Source: DAOMFB01 sp963801475 (GTDB lineage: Bacteria > Acidobacteriota > Thermoanaerobaculia > UBA5066). Taken from it: DNA of 64,000 bases. Shown piece after piece: positions 36,786-44,814 of this stretch. Position 1 is the stretch's first letter. Each line of letters begins with the position of its first letter. A program made the translations under genes and the position numbers. The notes under the pieces were generated by a model. It ran no database searches. It was not told the DNA's origin and saw nothing but the letters and a program-made list of their open reading frames with translations. The DNA is taken from NCBI GenBank assembly GCA_963801475.1, contig CAWDEX010000001.1, positions 868,001 to 932,000 of the forward strand. The letters run 5' to 3'.

Positions 36786-36820
36786 GGAGGAGTTCTCATG
36801 GTAGGAGTGCAGCGCGGCCT
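36784..36820 (+). repeat. Translation-start block shared by the tandem cytochrome genes, copy 1
   Basis: 37 bases from the ribosome site AAGGAGG through codon 8 match 38892-38928 at 35 of 37 positions. The following codons diverge, suggesting a tandem duplication in which the start region was kept or converted. Confidence 0.8.
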
Positions 36821-38846
36821 TCTGATCATGATGGCGGCCGGGGCGATCGCCCTGGGACCGTCGACTGTCAAGGTGGCCCCTCCGAACGGGTCGGCGCCCG
36901 TCAGTGAAGACGCCGTCAGCCCGGCGGCGGTGTCCTATCAGGTCACCGACAAGGAGTTCTACCTTGCCGCGGACCAGATTTCCTACGTCCGGCCGGGCCT
37001 CGTCGTGAAGATCAACAGCGTCACCGACATGGCCCCGGGGAAGAAGCCGGTCGTCGACCTGAACATCATGGACGACTTCGGCAACCCGCTCGACCGGACA
37101 GGCGCCACGACGCCGGGGGTGATCAGCCTCCGGTTCATCCCCGCCGTCTGGGACGCGGCCGCGTTCAGCTACAACAACCTCATCGTCTCCGGTATCAATC
37201 CGTCCCGTGACAGCAACGGGACGTGGACGACGCTCGACATTGGCCACTACACGTACAAGTTCGCCGCCACCCTCCCGACGTTCGACCCGACCACGCCGAT
37301 GACCCTCTTCGTGGGCGGCAGCCGGAACGTGGTGGACATCATCGGGAAGACCTACTACGTGAACACCTTCAAGGACTTCGTCCCGTCCACGGGCGCGGCG
37401 GCGACGACCTGGGCAGCCACGACGACGGCCATGTGCAACCAGTGCCATGACCCGGTCGTGGGGCACGGCTCGAACTACCGCGAAGCGAAGACCTGCGCCC
37501 TCTGCCACAACCCGGTCAACATGACGGGCGCGAACGCAGAGTTCAACGGTCGAACGATGTTCCACAAGATCCACAACGGGACTCTCGAAGCGGTCGGCGA
37601 GATCACCTACCCGCAGCTCATCCAGCGCTGCGTCACCTGCCACGACCCGAAGGCGGCCAACGGGACCACGTGGGCCACGATGCCGTCGAGAGTCGCCTGC
37701 GGCTCCTGCCACGACAACATCGACTGGACGACCGGTGCGAACCACGGCCCGGACAACCTCGCGCAGGCCGACGACTCGCAGTGCGCCACCTGCCACGCGG
37801 CGACTCAGACGGCCGAGTGGGACGGCTCGGTACCGGGCGCGCACGTCCTCCCCTCCGACTCCACGCAGCTCAAGGGGCTGATCTTCACGATCGTCGAGAT
37901 GACGAACAACGCCGCGGGGCAGAAGCCGACCGTGAAATTCAAGATCACCGAGAAGAGCGGCGCGTTCGTCAAGCCCTCCTCGACGGGAGCCTCGGCCACC
38001 CTCGTCATCAGCGGCAACACGAAGGACTACGCGCTCTACCCGGTGATCAGCGAGACCGCGACGACGACCGCCGCCTACGACGCGGCGACGGGAATCTGTA
38101 CCTACACGTTCACGGCCGCCATCCCTGCGGACGCGACCGGAACCTGGACCCTCAGCGCCGCGTCGCGCCGGACCGCCACCCTGAACAACGCCGACGCCAC
38201 CACGCGGACCTTCACCGAAGGGGCGGTGAACCCGATCTACAACTTCTCGGTTGACGGGAGCACCGTGGCGGCCCGCCGGGTCGTGGTCGACCTGGCCAAG
38301 TGCAACGCCTGCCACTACCGGCTCGCGACGACCTTCTCCCACGGCGGCCAGCGGATCGCGATCCAGTTCTGCGTCATGTGCCACGCCCCGAACTACGACG
38401 ACGCGGCCCGCCGCACGCGGGACCCGAACGCGGGCCCGCCCGAGTCGATCCAGTTCGCCCGGATGATCCACAGGATCCACACCGGCGAGGAGCTGAGCCA
38501 GCCCTACATCATCTACGGGAACTCCTTCACCCCGAACTCCTTCAACGAGGTCACCTACCCGGGCGACCGGCGCGACTGCATCAAGTGCCACGCCGGGAAC
38601 AACCTCAATACGGCCGGCCTGCCGACGGCGCCGGGGACGCTCAACACCGTCACGCAGACCGACTACTTCACGCCGCTCGGACCGGGAACGACGGCCTGCA
38701 CCGGCTGCCACGACAACCGCGACACGCTCGCCCACGCCTACATCAACACGACGACCTTCGGCGGCACCTCGTCGAACGCCGAGGCCTGCGGCACCTGCCA
38801 CAACGCCAACGCCGACTTGAGCACGACGAAGGTCCACGCCCGCTGA
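36798..38846 (+). CDS. OmcA/MtrC-family decaheme c-type cytochrome, copy 1
   Basis: A 682-residue exported multiheme cytochrome. Ten CxxCH sites begin at C213, C233, C278, C301, C329 and C502, C525, C594, C634, C664. They form two pentaheme groups, each after a beta-rich domain, the MtrC/OmcA plan. In that family these proteins sit on the cell surface and pass electrons to metal oxides, electrodes or shuttles. The N-terminus (RGLLIMMAAGAIALG) is an export signal, but there is no cysteine lipobox, unlike Shewanella MtrC/OmcA, so anchoring is unclear. It heads a four-gene operon with a paralogue, a DmsE/MtrA-type cytochrome and an MtrB/PioB-type barrel. Confidence 0.93.
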   Translation: MVGVQRGLLIMMAAGAIALGPSTVKVAPPNGSAPVSEDAVSPAAVSYQVTDKEFYLAADQISYVRPGLVVKINSVTDMAPGKKPVVDLNIMDDFGNPLDRTGATTPGVISLRFIPAVWDAAAFSYNNLIVSGINPSRDSNGTWTTLDIGHYTYKFAATLPTFDPTTPMTLFVGGSRNVVDIIGKTYYVNTFKDFVPSTGAAATTWAATTTAMCNQCHDPVVGHGSNYREAKTCALCHNPVNMTGANAEFNGRTMFHKIHNGTLEAVGEITYPQLIQRCVTCHDPKAANGTTWATMPSRVACGSCHDNIDWTTGANHGPDNLAQADDSQCATCHAATQTAEWDGSVPGAHVLPSDSTQLKGLIFTIVEMTNNAAGQKPTVKFKITEKSGAFVKPSSTGASATLVISGNTKDYALYPVISETATTTAAYDAATGICTYTFTAAIPADATGTWTLSAASRRTATLNNADATTRTFTEGAVNPIYNFSVDGSTVAARRVVVDLAKCNACHYRLATTFSHGGQRIAIQFCVMCHAPNYDDAARRTRDPNAGPPESIQFARMIHRIHTGEELSQPYIIYGNSFTPNSFNEVTYPGDRRDCIKCHAGNNLNTAGLPTAPGTLNTVTQTDYFTPLGPGTTACTGCHDNRDTLAHAYINTTTFGGTSSNAEACGTCHNANADLSTTKVHAR

Positions 38847-38855
38847 TGTCTCACC

Positions 38856-38885
38856 CGCCGGCGGCGCCGAACGGCGCCGCCGGCG
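38856..38885 (+). promoter_or_regulatory. 13-bp perfect intercistronic hairpin
   Basis: CGCCGGCGGCGCC (38856-38868) and its exact complement (38873-38885) flank a GAAC loop between the two tandem cytochrome genes, six bases before the next ribosome site. There is no T-run. It is likely an mRNA stabiliser, processing site or partial attenuator that sets the ratio of the two products. Confidence 0.65.
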
Positions 38886-38891
38886 CGCATT

Positions 38892-38928
38892 AAGGAGGAG
38901 TTCTCATGGTAGGAGCACAGCGCGGCCT
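38892..38928 (+). repeat. Translation-start block, copy 2
   Basis: Partner of 36784-36820: 35 of 37 bases are identical, including AAGGAGGAGTTCTCATGG and the first codons. The two differences fall in codon 4-5. Confidence 0.8.
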
Positions 38929-40963
38929 GTTCATTGCGGCGGCGATCGCGGCTCTCGCCTTGCCCCAGACCCGGGTGGGGAGGACCGAGGGCGGGCCTTC
39001 CGTCAGCAAGGACGGCTCCCGCGCGGTCCAGTCCGCCTACCGGCCGACCCAGAAGGAGTACTACCTCGCGGCGGACGTGGTGGACGTCCTTCGGCCCGGG
39101 CTGAAGATGACGATCAACGGCGTCACGAACCTCGCCCCGAGCCAGAAGCCCGTGGTCGACTTCACGATCACCGACGACTTCGGCAACCCGCTCGACCGGA
39201 CCGGCGCCACGACGCCCGGCGTCGTGACGGTGCGCTTCGTCGTCGCGGTCTGGGACGGGCACTACTACACGAACCTGATCGTCTCGAGCGGCAACCCGTC
39301 TCGCGACGCGAACGGCACGTGGCAGTCGGTCTCCGACGGGCGGTACAAGTACACCTTCGGGACCGCTCTTCCGGCGTTCGACGCCACGATGCCCGCCACC
39401 CTCTTCGGCGGCGCCCGGCGGACGCTGACCGACATCCTCGGCAAGGACTATTTCGTCAACGTCTTCAAGGATCTCGTCCCGGCCACCGGCGCCGCGGCGA
39501 CGACCTGGGGCGTCACGACGACGGCCAAGTGCAACCAGTGCCACGACCCGCTCGCGCTGCACGGCGGAAACTACTTCGAGGTCAAGGCCTGCGCGCTCTG
39601 CCACAACCCGAACAACATGACGGGCGCGAACGCCGAGTTCAACGGGCAGAGCTTCTGGCACGCGATCCACTCGGGGAACAGCCCGACCATCGGGCCGATC
39701 ACCTACCCGCAGGACCTTCGGAACTGCACGACGTGCCACGACGCGACGGCTCCGTTCTTCTTCGTGTGGGAAAAGTATCCGACGCGGGCCGCGTGCGGCG
39801 GCTGCCATGCGAACATCGACTTCGCGACCGGCGTTAACCACACCCCGCAGAACCTCGCAGTGGCCGACGACAAGGCCTGTGCCCACTGCCACGTGCCGCA
39901 GGGCGACGTGGAGTGGGACGCATCGGTCATCGGCGCGCACACGGTGCCGTACAAGTCGACACAGCTGAAGGGCCTCAAGACCCAGATCCTCTCGGTCTCG
40001 AACGTGGGGCCGGGGACGAAGGCCGTCGTCACCTTCAAGATCACGGATAACGCCGGCACGGTTCTCGACCCGAAGCCGTTCGGATCGAACCTGAACATCG
40101 TCCTCGGCGGGCCGACGACCGACTACGGCACCGGCCAGACGCCGCCGGCGCAGCCGTTCCGCGAAAACGCCAGCGGCGCCACGTTCGACGGGAAGCAGGC
40201 CGTCTACACGATGACCAACGCGATCCCCGCCAGCGCGACCGGCACCTGGACCTTCTCGATCGAGTGCCGCCGGACGGTGAACCTTCAGAAGGGGGTCGGA
40301 GGGACGATCTCCTTCACGGAAGGGGCGATCAACCCGGTCTTCTACGCCGCGGTCACGGATGCCGCTCCGGTGGCACGCCGCAGGGTCATCGACACGGCCA
40401 AGTGCAATGTCTGCCACGACAACCTCGTCCTCCACGGCGGGCAGCGCTTCATCTCGACATCGACGCCGACCGGAGTGCCGGAGTGCGTCATCTGCCACAA
40501 CCCGAACGGGACCGACTCGGGCCGCCGCCCGGCGAGCGCGAACCCACCCGAGTCGATTCAGATGGCGCGGATGATCCACCGGATCCACACCGGCGAGGAG
40601 CTGACGCAGGACTACACGGTTTACGGCTTCTACACTCCGCCGAGCCCGCCGAACCCTATCAACTTCAACGAGGTCACCTATCCGGGCGACCGGCGGAACT
40701 GCCTCAAGTGCCACACGAGCATGACGACGGCCGACCTGCCGATGCCGGAGGGAACTTTGAACGTCTTCGCGCCGCGCGACTACTACTCGCCGCAGGGGCC
40801 GGGGACGGCCGCCTGCGTCGGGTGCCACGACAACCGTGACACCCTCGCGCACGCTTACCTCAACTCCCCGACGCTACCGGGCGGCACGCAGCCGGCCGAG
40901 GCTTGCGGAACCTGCCACGGCACGAACAGCGAATGGTCACCGACCAAGGTCCACGCTCGTTGA
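38906..40963 (+). CDS. OmcA/MtrC-family decaheme c-type cytochrome, copy 2
   Basis: A 685-residue paralogue of the preceding protein with the same plan. It carries ten CxxCH sites: CNQCH, CALCH, CTTCH, CGGCH, CAHCH in the first group (C209 to C325), and CNVCH, CVICH, CLKCH, CVGCH, CGTCH in the second. Conserved stretches include DDFGNPLDRTGATTPGV, GANAEFNG, RMIHRIHTGEEL and FNEVTYPGDRR. The signal peptide (RGLFIAAAIAALALP) again lacks a lipobox cysteine. The two copies differ through the beta domains, so they may have different redox partners or substrates. A strong AAGGAGG ribosome site precedes ATG 38906. Confidence 0.93.
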   Translation: MVGAQRGLFIAAAIAALALPQTRVGRTEGGPSVSKDGSRAVQSAYRPTQKEYYLAADVVDVLRPGLKMTINGVTNLAPSQKPVVDFTITDDFGNPLDRTGATTPGVVTVRFVVAVWDGHYYTNLIVSSGNPSRDANGTWQSVSDGRYKYTFGTALPAFDATMPATLFGGARRTLTDILGKDYFVNVFKDLVPATGAAATTWGVTTTAKCNQCHDPLALHGGNYFEVKACALCHNPNNMTGANAEFNGQSFWHAIHSGNSPTIGPITYPQDLRNCTTCHDATAPFFFVWEKYPTRAACGGCHANIDFATGVNHTPQNLAVADDKACAHCHVPQGDVEWDASVIGAHTVPYKSTQLKGLKTQILSVSNVGPGTKAVVTFKITDNAGTVLDPKPFGSNLNIVLGGPTTDYGTGQTPPAQPFRENASGATFDGKQAVYTMTNAIPASATGTWTFSIECRRTVNLQKGVGGTISFTEGAINPVFYAAVTDAAPVARRRVIDTAKCNVCHDNLVLHGGQRFISTSTPTGVPECVICHNPNGTDSGRRPASANPPESIQMARMIHRIHTGEELTQDYTVYGFYTPPSPPNPINFNEVTYPGDRRNCLKCHTSMTTADLPMPEGTLNVFAPRDYYSPQGPGTAACVGCHDNRDTLAHAYLNSPTLPGGTQPAEACGTCHGTNSEWSPTKVHAR

Positions 40964-40972
40964 GTACCTACG

Positions 40973-41002
40973 CTCCGACGGCGCCAGCCGGCGCCGCCGG
41001 AG
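40973..41002 (+). promoter_or_regulatory. Near-perfect intercistronic hairpin
   Basis: CTCCGACGGCGCC (40973-40985) pairs with GGCGCCGCCGGAG (40990-41002) at 12 of 13 positions around an AGCC loop, 14 bases before the next start codon. It is the second such hairpin in this operon and again has no T-run. Confidence 0.6.
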
Positions 41003-41016
41003 CCCATGAGGCCGAG

Positions 41017-41997
41017 ATGCGAACACGAATCTATCTTCCCGGCGGCATCCTCCTGCTGGTGGTCGTGCTGCTGCTGGTGGCGCTCGTACCGGGCCTGGCG
41101 CTGGCGGCGGACGGCAAGAAGGCCGACCCGCTGGCCGACAGCCTCTGCGCGTCGTGCCACGGAGACCAGGCGAAGGCCTTCCTGAACAACCCGCACGACC
41201 GCGGACTGGCGGCCAAGGGGTGGCGCGTGGACGCGATCTGCGAGGCGTGCCACGGCAGCGGCACCAAGCACGCCGAGGCCGGCGGCGACAAGGCCCTCGT
41301 CAACGGGATGAAGGGGCTGACGGGCGCCGAAGCCTGCCTGAAGTGCCACAACCAGATCGGCGACCACGCCTGCTCGATCTGCTCGCCGGTCGGGGGCAAG
41401 GCCTCTCGCGGTGCGCTCATCGACACGGCGTCGCACCTGAACGGAGCGCACGCCCCGCAGCCGGCGGTCAACTGCCTCGACTGCCACTCGATTCACTCCG
41501 CGGCCTTCACGGCGCTGAAGCTGCTCAAGAAGCCGCAGCTCGACCTGTGCGAGACCTGTCACCCGACGACCGTCGCGGCCTTCCGGAACAAGCCGTACAC
41601 CCACCGCGTCGGCCGGGGCGGCATCCAGTGCACCTCCTGCCACGAGCCCCACGGCCGGCAGGGGAAGGAGGGCCTGAGGCTGACCCGCGCGGGCGAGCAG
41701 CCCTGCGTCAGCTGCCACGCCGAGAAGAAAGGCCCGTTCGTCTACCCGCACGCGGGGGACATCGCGGGCGACTGCACGACGTGCCACCAGCCGCATGCGT
41801 CGAACAACATGCACATGCTCGTCCAGCCGACCGTGATGCAGCTCTGCCTCAACTGTCACACCCAGCTCGGCGGGGCGAGGACCCTCGGGTCCCAGCCGCC
41901 CTCGGTCCACAACGTGAGCCTTCCGCGCTGGCAGAACTGTACGACGTGCCACACGGCGATCCACGGTTCTAACCGATCGCCCCAGCTCTTGAAGTAG
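41017..41997 (+). CDS. DmsE/MtrA-family periplasmic decaheme cytochrome
   Basis: A 326-residue exported cytochrome from ATG 41017, opening with a strong signal segment (ILLLVVVLLLVALVPGLALA). Ten CxxCH sites begin at C44, C75, C107, C153, C178, C205, C230, C253, C277 and C308. Length and spacing fit MtrA/DmsE, which sits inside the barrel partner and carries electrons across the outer membrane. An extra CSICS at 119-123 looks like a degenerate eleventh site without the His ligand. ATG is preceded only by GAGG. It is followed after ten bases by the barrel gene. Confidence 0.93.
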   Translation: MRTRIYLPGGILLLVVVLLLVALVPGLALAADGKKADPLADSLCASCHGDQAKAFLNNPHDRGLAAKGWRVDAICEACHGSGTKHAEAGGDKALVNGMKGLTGAEACLKCHNQIGDHACSICSPVGGKASRGALIDTASHLNGAHAPQPAVNCLDCHSIHSAAFTALKLLKKPQLDLCETCHPTTVAAFRNKPYTHRVGRGGIQCTSCHEPHGRQGKEGLRLTRAGEQPCVSCHAEKKGPFVYPHAGDIAGDCTTCHQPHASNNMHMLVQPTVMQLCLNCHTQLGGARTLGSQPPSVHNVSLPRWQNCTTCHTAIHGSNRSPQLLK

Positions 41998-42007
41998 GAG
42001 GTGACCG

Positions 42008-43951
42008 ATGAGAACCAGCACACTCACCCGGTTCCTCCTCGCCGCCCTCCTTCTCGTCGCCGGCCCGGCGCTCTCGCAGGCCATCCCGATGGACCTCGAG
42101 CTCGGCTACCGGTTCGTCAACGTCGCGGGAAACGAAGAGATGTACCGCTCGCAGATAAACGAGCGGGAAGGCTTCCTCCTCCGGTCGTTCACGCTCTCAG
42201 CGGGCAACGGGGCAGATTCGAATCTCTTCGACAAGCTGCGCATCGACGTGAGCGACATCGGCGCGGGCCCCGCGGGCTCCGCGAAGCTCGAGATCGGAAA
42301 GAGCGGGATCTACGCGTTCAGGTTCTCCTACGCGCGCTGGCAGATGTTCAGCGCCCTGCCGGCCTTCGCGAACCCGCTCCTGAACCAGGGGATCGTCCCC
42401 GGGCAGCACACCTGGGAGACGCTGCGTAACGTCTACGACGCCGAGCTCCGGCTCTTCCCGGGCGGCGTCTTCACGCCGATCTTCGGTTACACGTACAACC
42501 TCTACTCCGGGCCGTCGTCCTCCACCGTCTACATGGGTGGCGACGAGTTCCGGCTGAACCAGAGCTTCAAGACCTACGACCAGGAGCCGCGGGTCGGCTT
42601 CGACCTGAACGCCGGCCCCGTGGCCGTGTCCTTCATGCAGGGATGGCGGAACTCCCACGGGACCGAGACGTCCCTGCTGACGCCGGGGGCGGGCGCCGGG
42701 AACAACACGAACTCCGTCCTCGGACAGCAGATCACGGCGCTCTCCTACAGCCGGACGTCGGTGACCGACGTGAACATTCCCGTCACGACGGCATCGGCCG
42801 TCTTCCAGCTCGGCTGCTTCGGAAAGATCCTGGGCACGTACGTCCGGGCCAACGGCGCCAGCGACACGCTCGGCACCGAGGCCGGCGACGGAAACTGGCT
42901 CAACCTCGAGGCCCAGCGATTCTTCGGCGGCTTCAACTCGACCGTCGAGTCCAACGCGGACGCGAAGAACTGGCGCGGCTCGGCACGGGCCGAGCTGACG
43001 CTCCTTCCGTTCCTCGAGGTGTCCGGCGGCTGGGTCGAGCGGAACCACGATCAGACGGGCTCCGAGCTCCTTTCCACGATCCTCTACAACGCGAGGAACT
43101 ACGCGGGAACCTCGACGCCGAACATCCAGCAAATCCTGAGCACGAGGAACGGCCTCGAGCGGAAGGACCAGGTCCTCGACATCGGCGCCATCTACCGCAA
43201 GGCCGGACCCTTCGGCTTTCGCTTCACCTACAGCCACACGAAGCAGGACGTGACGTTGTCCGAAGACGTCGCCGAGATCGTCGTTCCCGTCCTCGGGCAG
43301 TCCGGCGAGTACGAGCGGTCGATCAACACCTATGACGGCGGCGTGACGTTCTCTCTGGGCGGCGTGGTTCTGGACGGCGAGTGGCGCAAGGACGACGCCG
43401 ACGAGGCCATCCTCCGGGCCGACTACACGAGCCGGACGACGTGGCGGGCCCGGCTGACCCTCAACAGGTGGAAGTTCTTCCGGATTTCGGGCACGGGCCA
43501 GTGGTCCTCGCTGTCCAACGACACGTTCGGGATCAACTCCGACGGCATGTTCCGGCAGTACGGCGGCGACATCGACATCATGCCGATCCCCGAGCTCACC
43601 CTCCGTTTCTCCGGAAACACCTTCTACGCGAGCTCCTCCATCCCGATCCTCACCCCCCAGAACTTCCTGGTGGCCACGTCGCAGAACCTCGAGGACGGCT
43701 ACTCGCTCGAGGGAGGTCTCTCTTTGAACCTCAAGCTCTTCACGCTCCAGGCCTCGGGCGGCGAGTTCAAGAACAAGGGCTCGCTGGACTTCAAGATCGA
43801 CCGCTTCCGCGGCAGCGTCGAGGTCCCGATCGTCAAGGCGTTCTCCCTCGTGGCCGAGTGGGCCTACGACAAGTACCAGGAGACCGTCTACATGTACGGC
43901 GACTACAGCGCCAGCCGCGTCGGCCTCTTCGCTCACTGGAAGGCCTTCTAG
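42008..43951 (+). CDS. MtrB/PioB-family outer-membrane beta-barrel protein
   Basis: A 647-residue barrel from ATG 42008 behind a near-consensus ribosome site (TAGGAGGTG). A signal peptide (FLLAALLLVAGPALSQA) is followed by many amphipathic strands with aromatic edges (GVFTPIFGYTYNLYSG, FGFRFTYSHTKQDVTL, KAFSLVAEWAYDKYQETVYM) and a terminal Phe (AHWKAF). MtrB-type barrels sheath the periplasmic cytochrome and dock the surface one. The single cysteine (QLGCFGK) means the N-terminal CxxC of Shewanella MtrB is absent. It is the last gene of the conduit operon, before a strong terminator. Confidence 0.88.
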   Translation: MRTSTLTRFLLAALLLVAGPALSQAIPMDLELGYRFVNVAGNEEMYRSQINEREGFLLRSFTLSAGNGADSNLFDKLRIDVSDIGAGPAGSAKLEIGKSGIYAFRFSYARWQMFSALPAFANPLLNQGIVPGQHTWETLRNVYDAELRLFPGGVFTPIFGYTYNLYSGPSSSTVYMGGDEFRLNQSFKTYDQEPRVGFDLNAGPVAVSFMQGWRNSHGTETSLLTPGAGAGNNTNSVLGQQITALSYSRTSVTDVNIPVTTASAVFQLGCFGKILGTYVRANGASDTLGTEAGDGNWLNLEAQRFFGGFNSTVESNADAKNWRGSARAELTLLPFLEVSGGWVERNHDQTGSELLSTILYNARNYAGTSTPNIQQILSTRNGLERKDQVLDIGAIYRKAGPFGFRFTYSHTKQDVTLSEDVAEIVVPVLGQSGEYERSINTYDGGVTFSLGGVVLDGEWRKDDADEAILRADYTSRTTWRARLTLNRWKFFRISGTGQWSSLSNDTFGINSDGMFRQYGGDIDIMPIPELTLRFSGNTFYASSSIPILTPQNFLVATSQNLEDGYSLEGGLSLNLKLFTLQASGGEFKNKGSLDFKIDRFRGSVEVPIVKAFSLVAEWAYDKYQETVYMYGDYSASRVGLFAHWKAF

Positions 43952-43978
43952 GCGTTCGTTCCGACCCCCGTTTCCTCC

Positions 43979-44010
43979 GGGCCCCGGCGCGACCGGGGCC
44001 CTTCCTTTTT
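43979..44010 (+). terminator. Intrinsic terminator of the cytochrome operon
   Basis: A perfect 9-bp stem GGGCCCCGG/CCGGGGCCC with a CGCGA loop is followed by TTCCTTTTT. It is one of only two textbook Rho-independent terminators seen in the window and it closes the conduit operon. Confidence 0.88.
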
Positions 44011-44019
44011 CCGGGCGGC

Positions 44020-44025
44020 TAAGAT
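44020..44025 (+). promoter_or_regulatory. -10-like TAAGAT, six bases before GTG 44032
   Basis: TAAGAT, exactly six bases, then the lpxH-like GTG, immediately after the terminator of the previous operon. It fits a leaderless start; no ribosome site is present. Confidence 0.55.
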
Positions 44026-44031
44026 GCTGTC

Positions 44032-44814
44032 GTGACGCCGTTCCCGCCTCCGCTCCCGGTCTCCGGCGGCGTCGCCGTCTTCGCGGACGCCCATCTCGGC
44101 CAGGCGGAGCGGGACGCGGACGACTTCCTCGACGCCCTGGCCGACGTGACGCGGCGGGGGATCGGGACGGTCGTCCTTCTCGGCGACATCTTCCACGTCT
44201 TCATCGGGGACGTCCGGTTCGAGACGCCGCTCGTCTCCCGCATCCTCGCGGCCTGGCGCGATCTGGCGGCGGCGGGGGTCTCGCTCCGGTACGTCGAGGG
44301 AAACCGCGACTTCTTCCTCGCGGGAACACCCTTTGCGGCCTCCTTTGCGGCCTACGGCGAGACGGACGGGCTCGAGGTCGGGGGCACCCGGTACGCTTTC
44401 GTCCACGGCGACCGGGTCAACACGCGCGACCTTCCGTACCGTTTCTGGCGCGTCCTCTCGAAGAACCCCATCTCGAAGGCGGCGCTCGGGGTGATCCCTG
44501 GACGGCTGGCCCGCGCCATCGTCGGGGAGACAGAGAAGCGCCTCTACCGGACGAACTTCAAGCACAAGTCCCGGCTTCCGGAGACCGAACTTCTCGCGGA
44601 GGCGCGCCGCGCGCGCGGCAACGGCTACGACCGGCTCCTCGTCGGCCACTTTCACGTCGAACGGCGGCTGGAGGCGCCGGACGGGTCCGTCCACGTTCTC
44701 CCGGCGTGGCTGGAAGAGCGGAAGCACGCCGAGATCGACTGGTCGGGGCGTCTCACCGTCGTCGAGGAGCCGAGCGCGCCGCGGGCCGTCCGGCGGGGCG
44801 CCGGAAGCCCGTGA
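44032..44814 (+). CDS. lpxH: UDP-2,3-diacylglucosamine diphosphatase-like metallophosphoesterase
   Basis: A 260-residue calcineurin-type phosphoesterase with the LpxH metal motifs: DAHLG (D19, H21), GDIFHVF (D52), GNRDFF, HGDRVN and GHFHVE. LpxH removes UMP from UDP-diacylglucosamine in lipid A synthesis at the inner membrane, which supports a Gram-negative outer membrane. GTG 44032 follows a TAAGAT by six bases. The stop overlaps the aroA start (GTGA). Other family members (LpxG-like) are possible, but the GNRDFF/HGD pattern favours LpxH. Confidence 0.82.
   Translation: MTPFPPPLPVSGGVAVFADAHLGQAERDADDFLDALADVTRRGIGTVVLLGDIFHVFIGDVRFETPLVSRILAAWRDLAAAGVSLRYVEGNRDFFLAGTPFAASFAAYGETDGLEVGGTRYAFVHGDRVNTRDLPYRFWRVLSKNPISKAALGVIPGRLARAIVGETEKRLYRTNFKHKSRLPETELLAEARRARGNGYDRLLVGHFHVERRLEAPDGSVHVLPAWLEERKHAEIDWSGRLTVVEEPSAPRAVRRGAGSP

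Noticed and set aside
36598..36797. c-di-GMP (GEMM) riboswitch upstream of the cytochromes
   Set aside because: Such riboswitches precede some Geobacter cytochrome genes, but the conserved GEMM core and tetraloop-receptor arrangement are not seen here; only plain hairpins are.
38856..38885. Intrinsic terminator between the tandem cytochrome genes
   Set aside because: The stem is strong but no T-run follows, and the downstream gene continues at once with a strong ribosome site.
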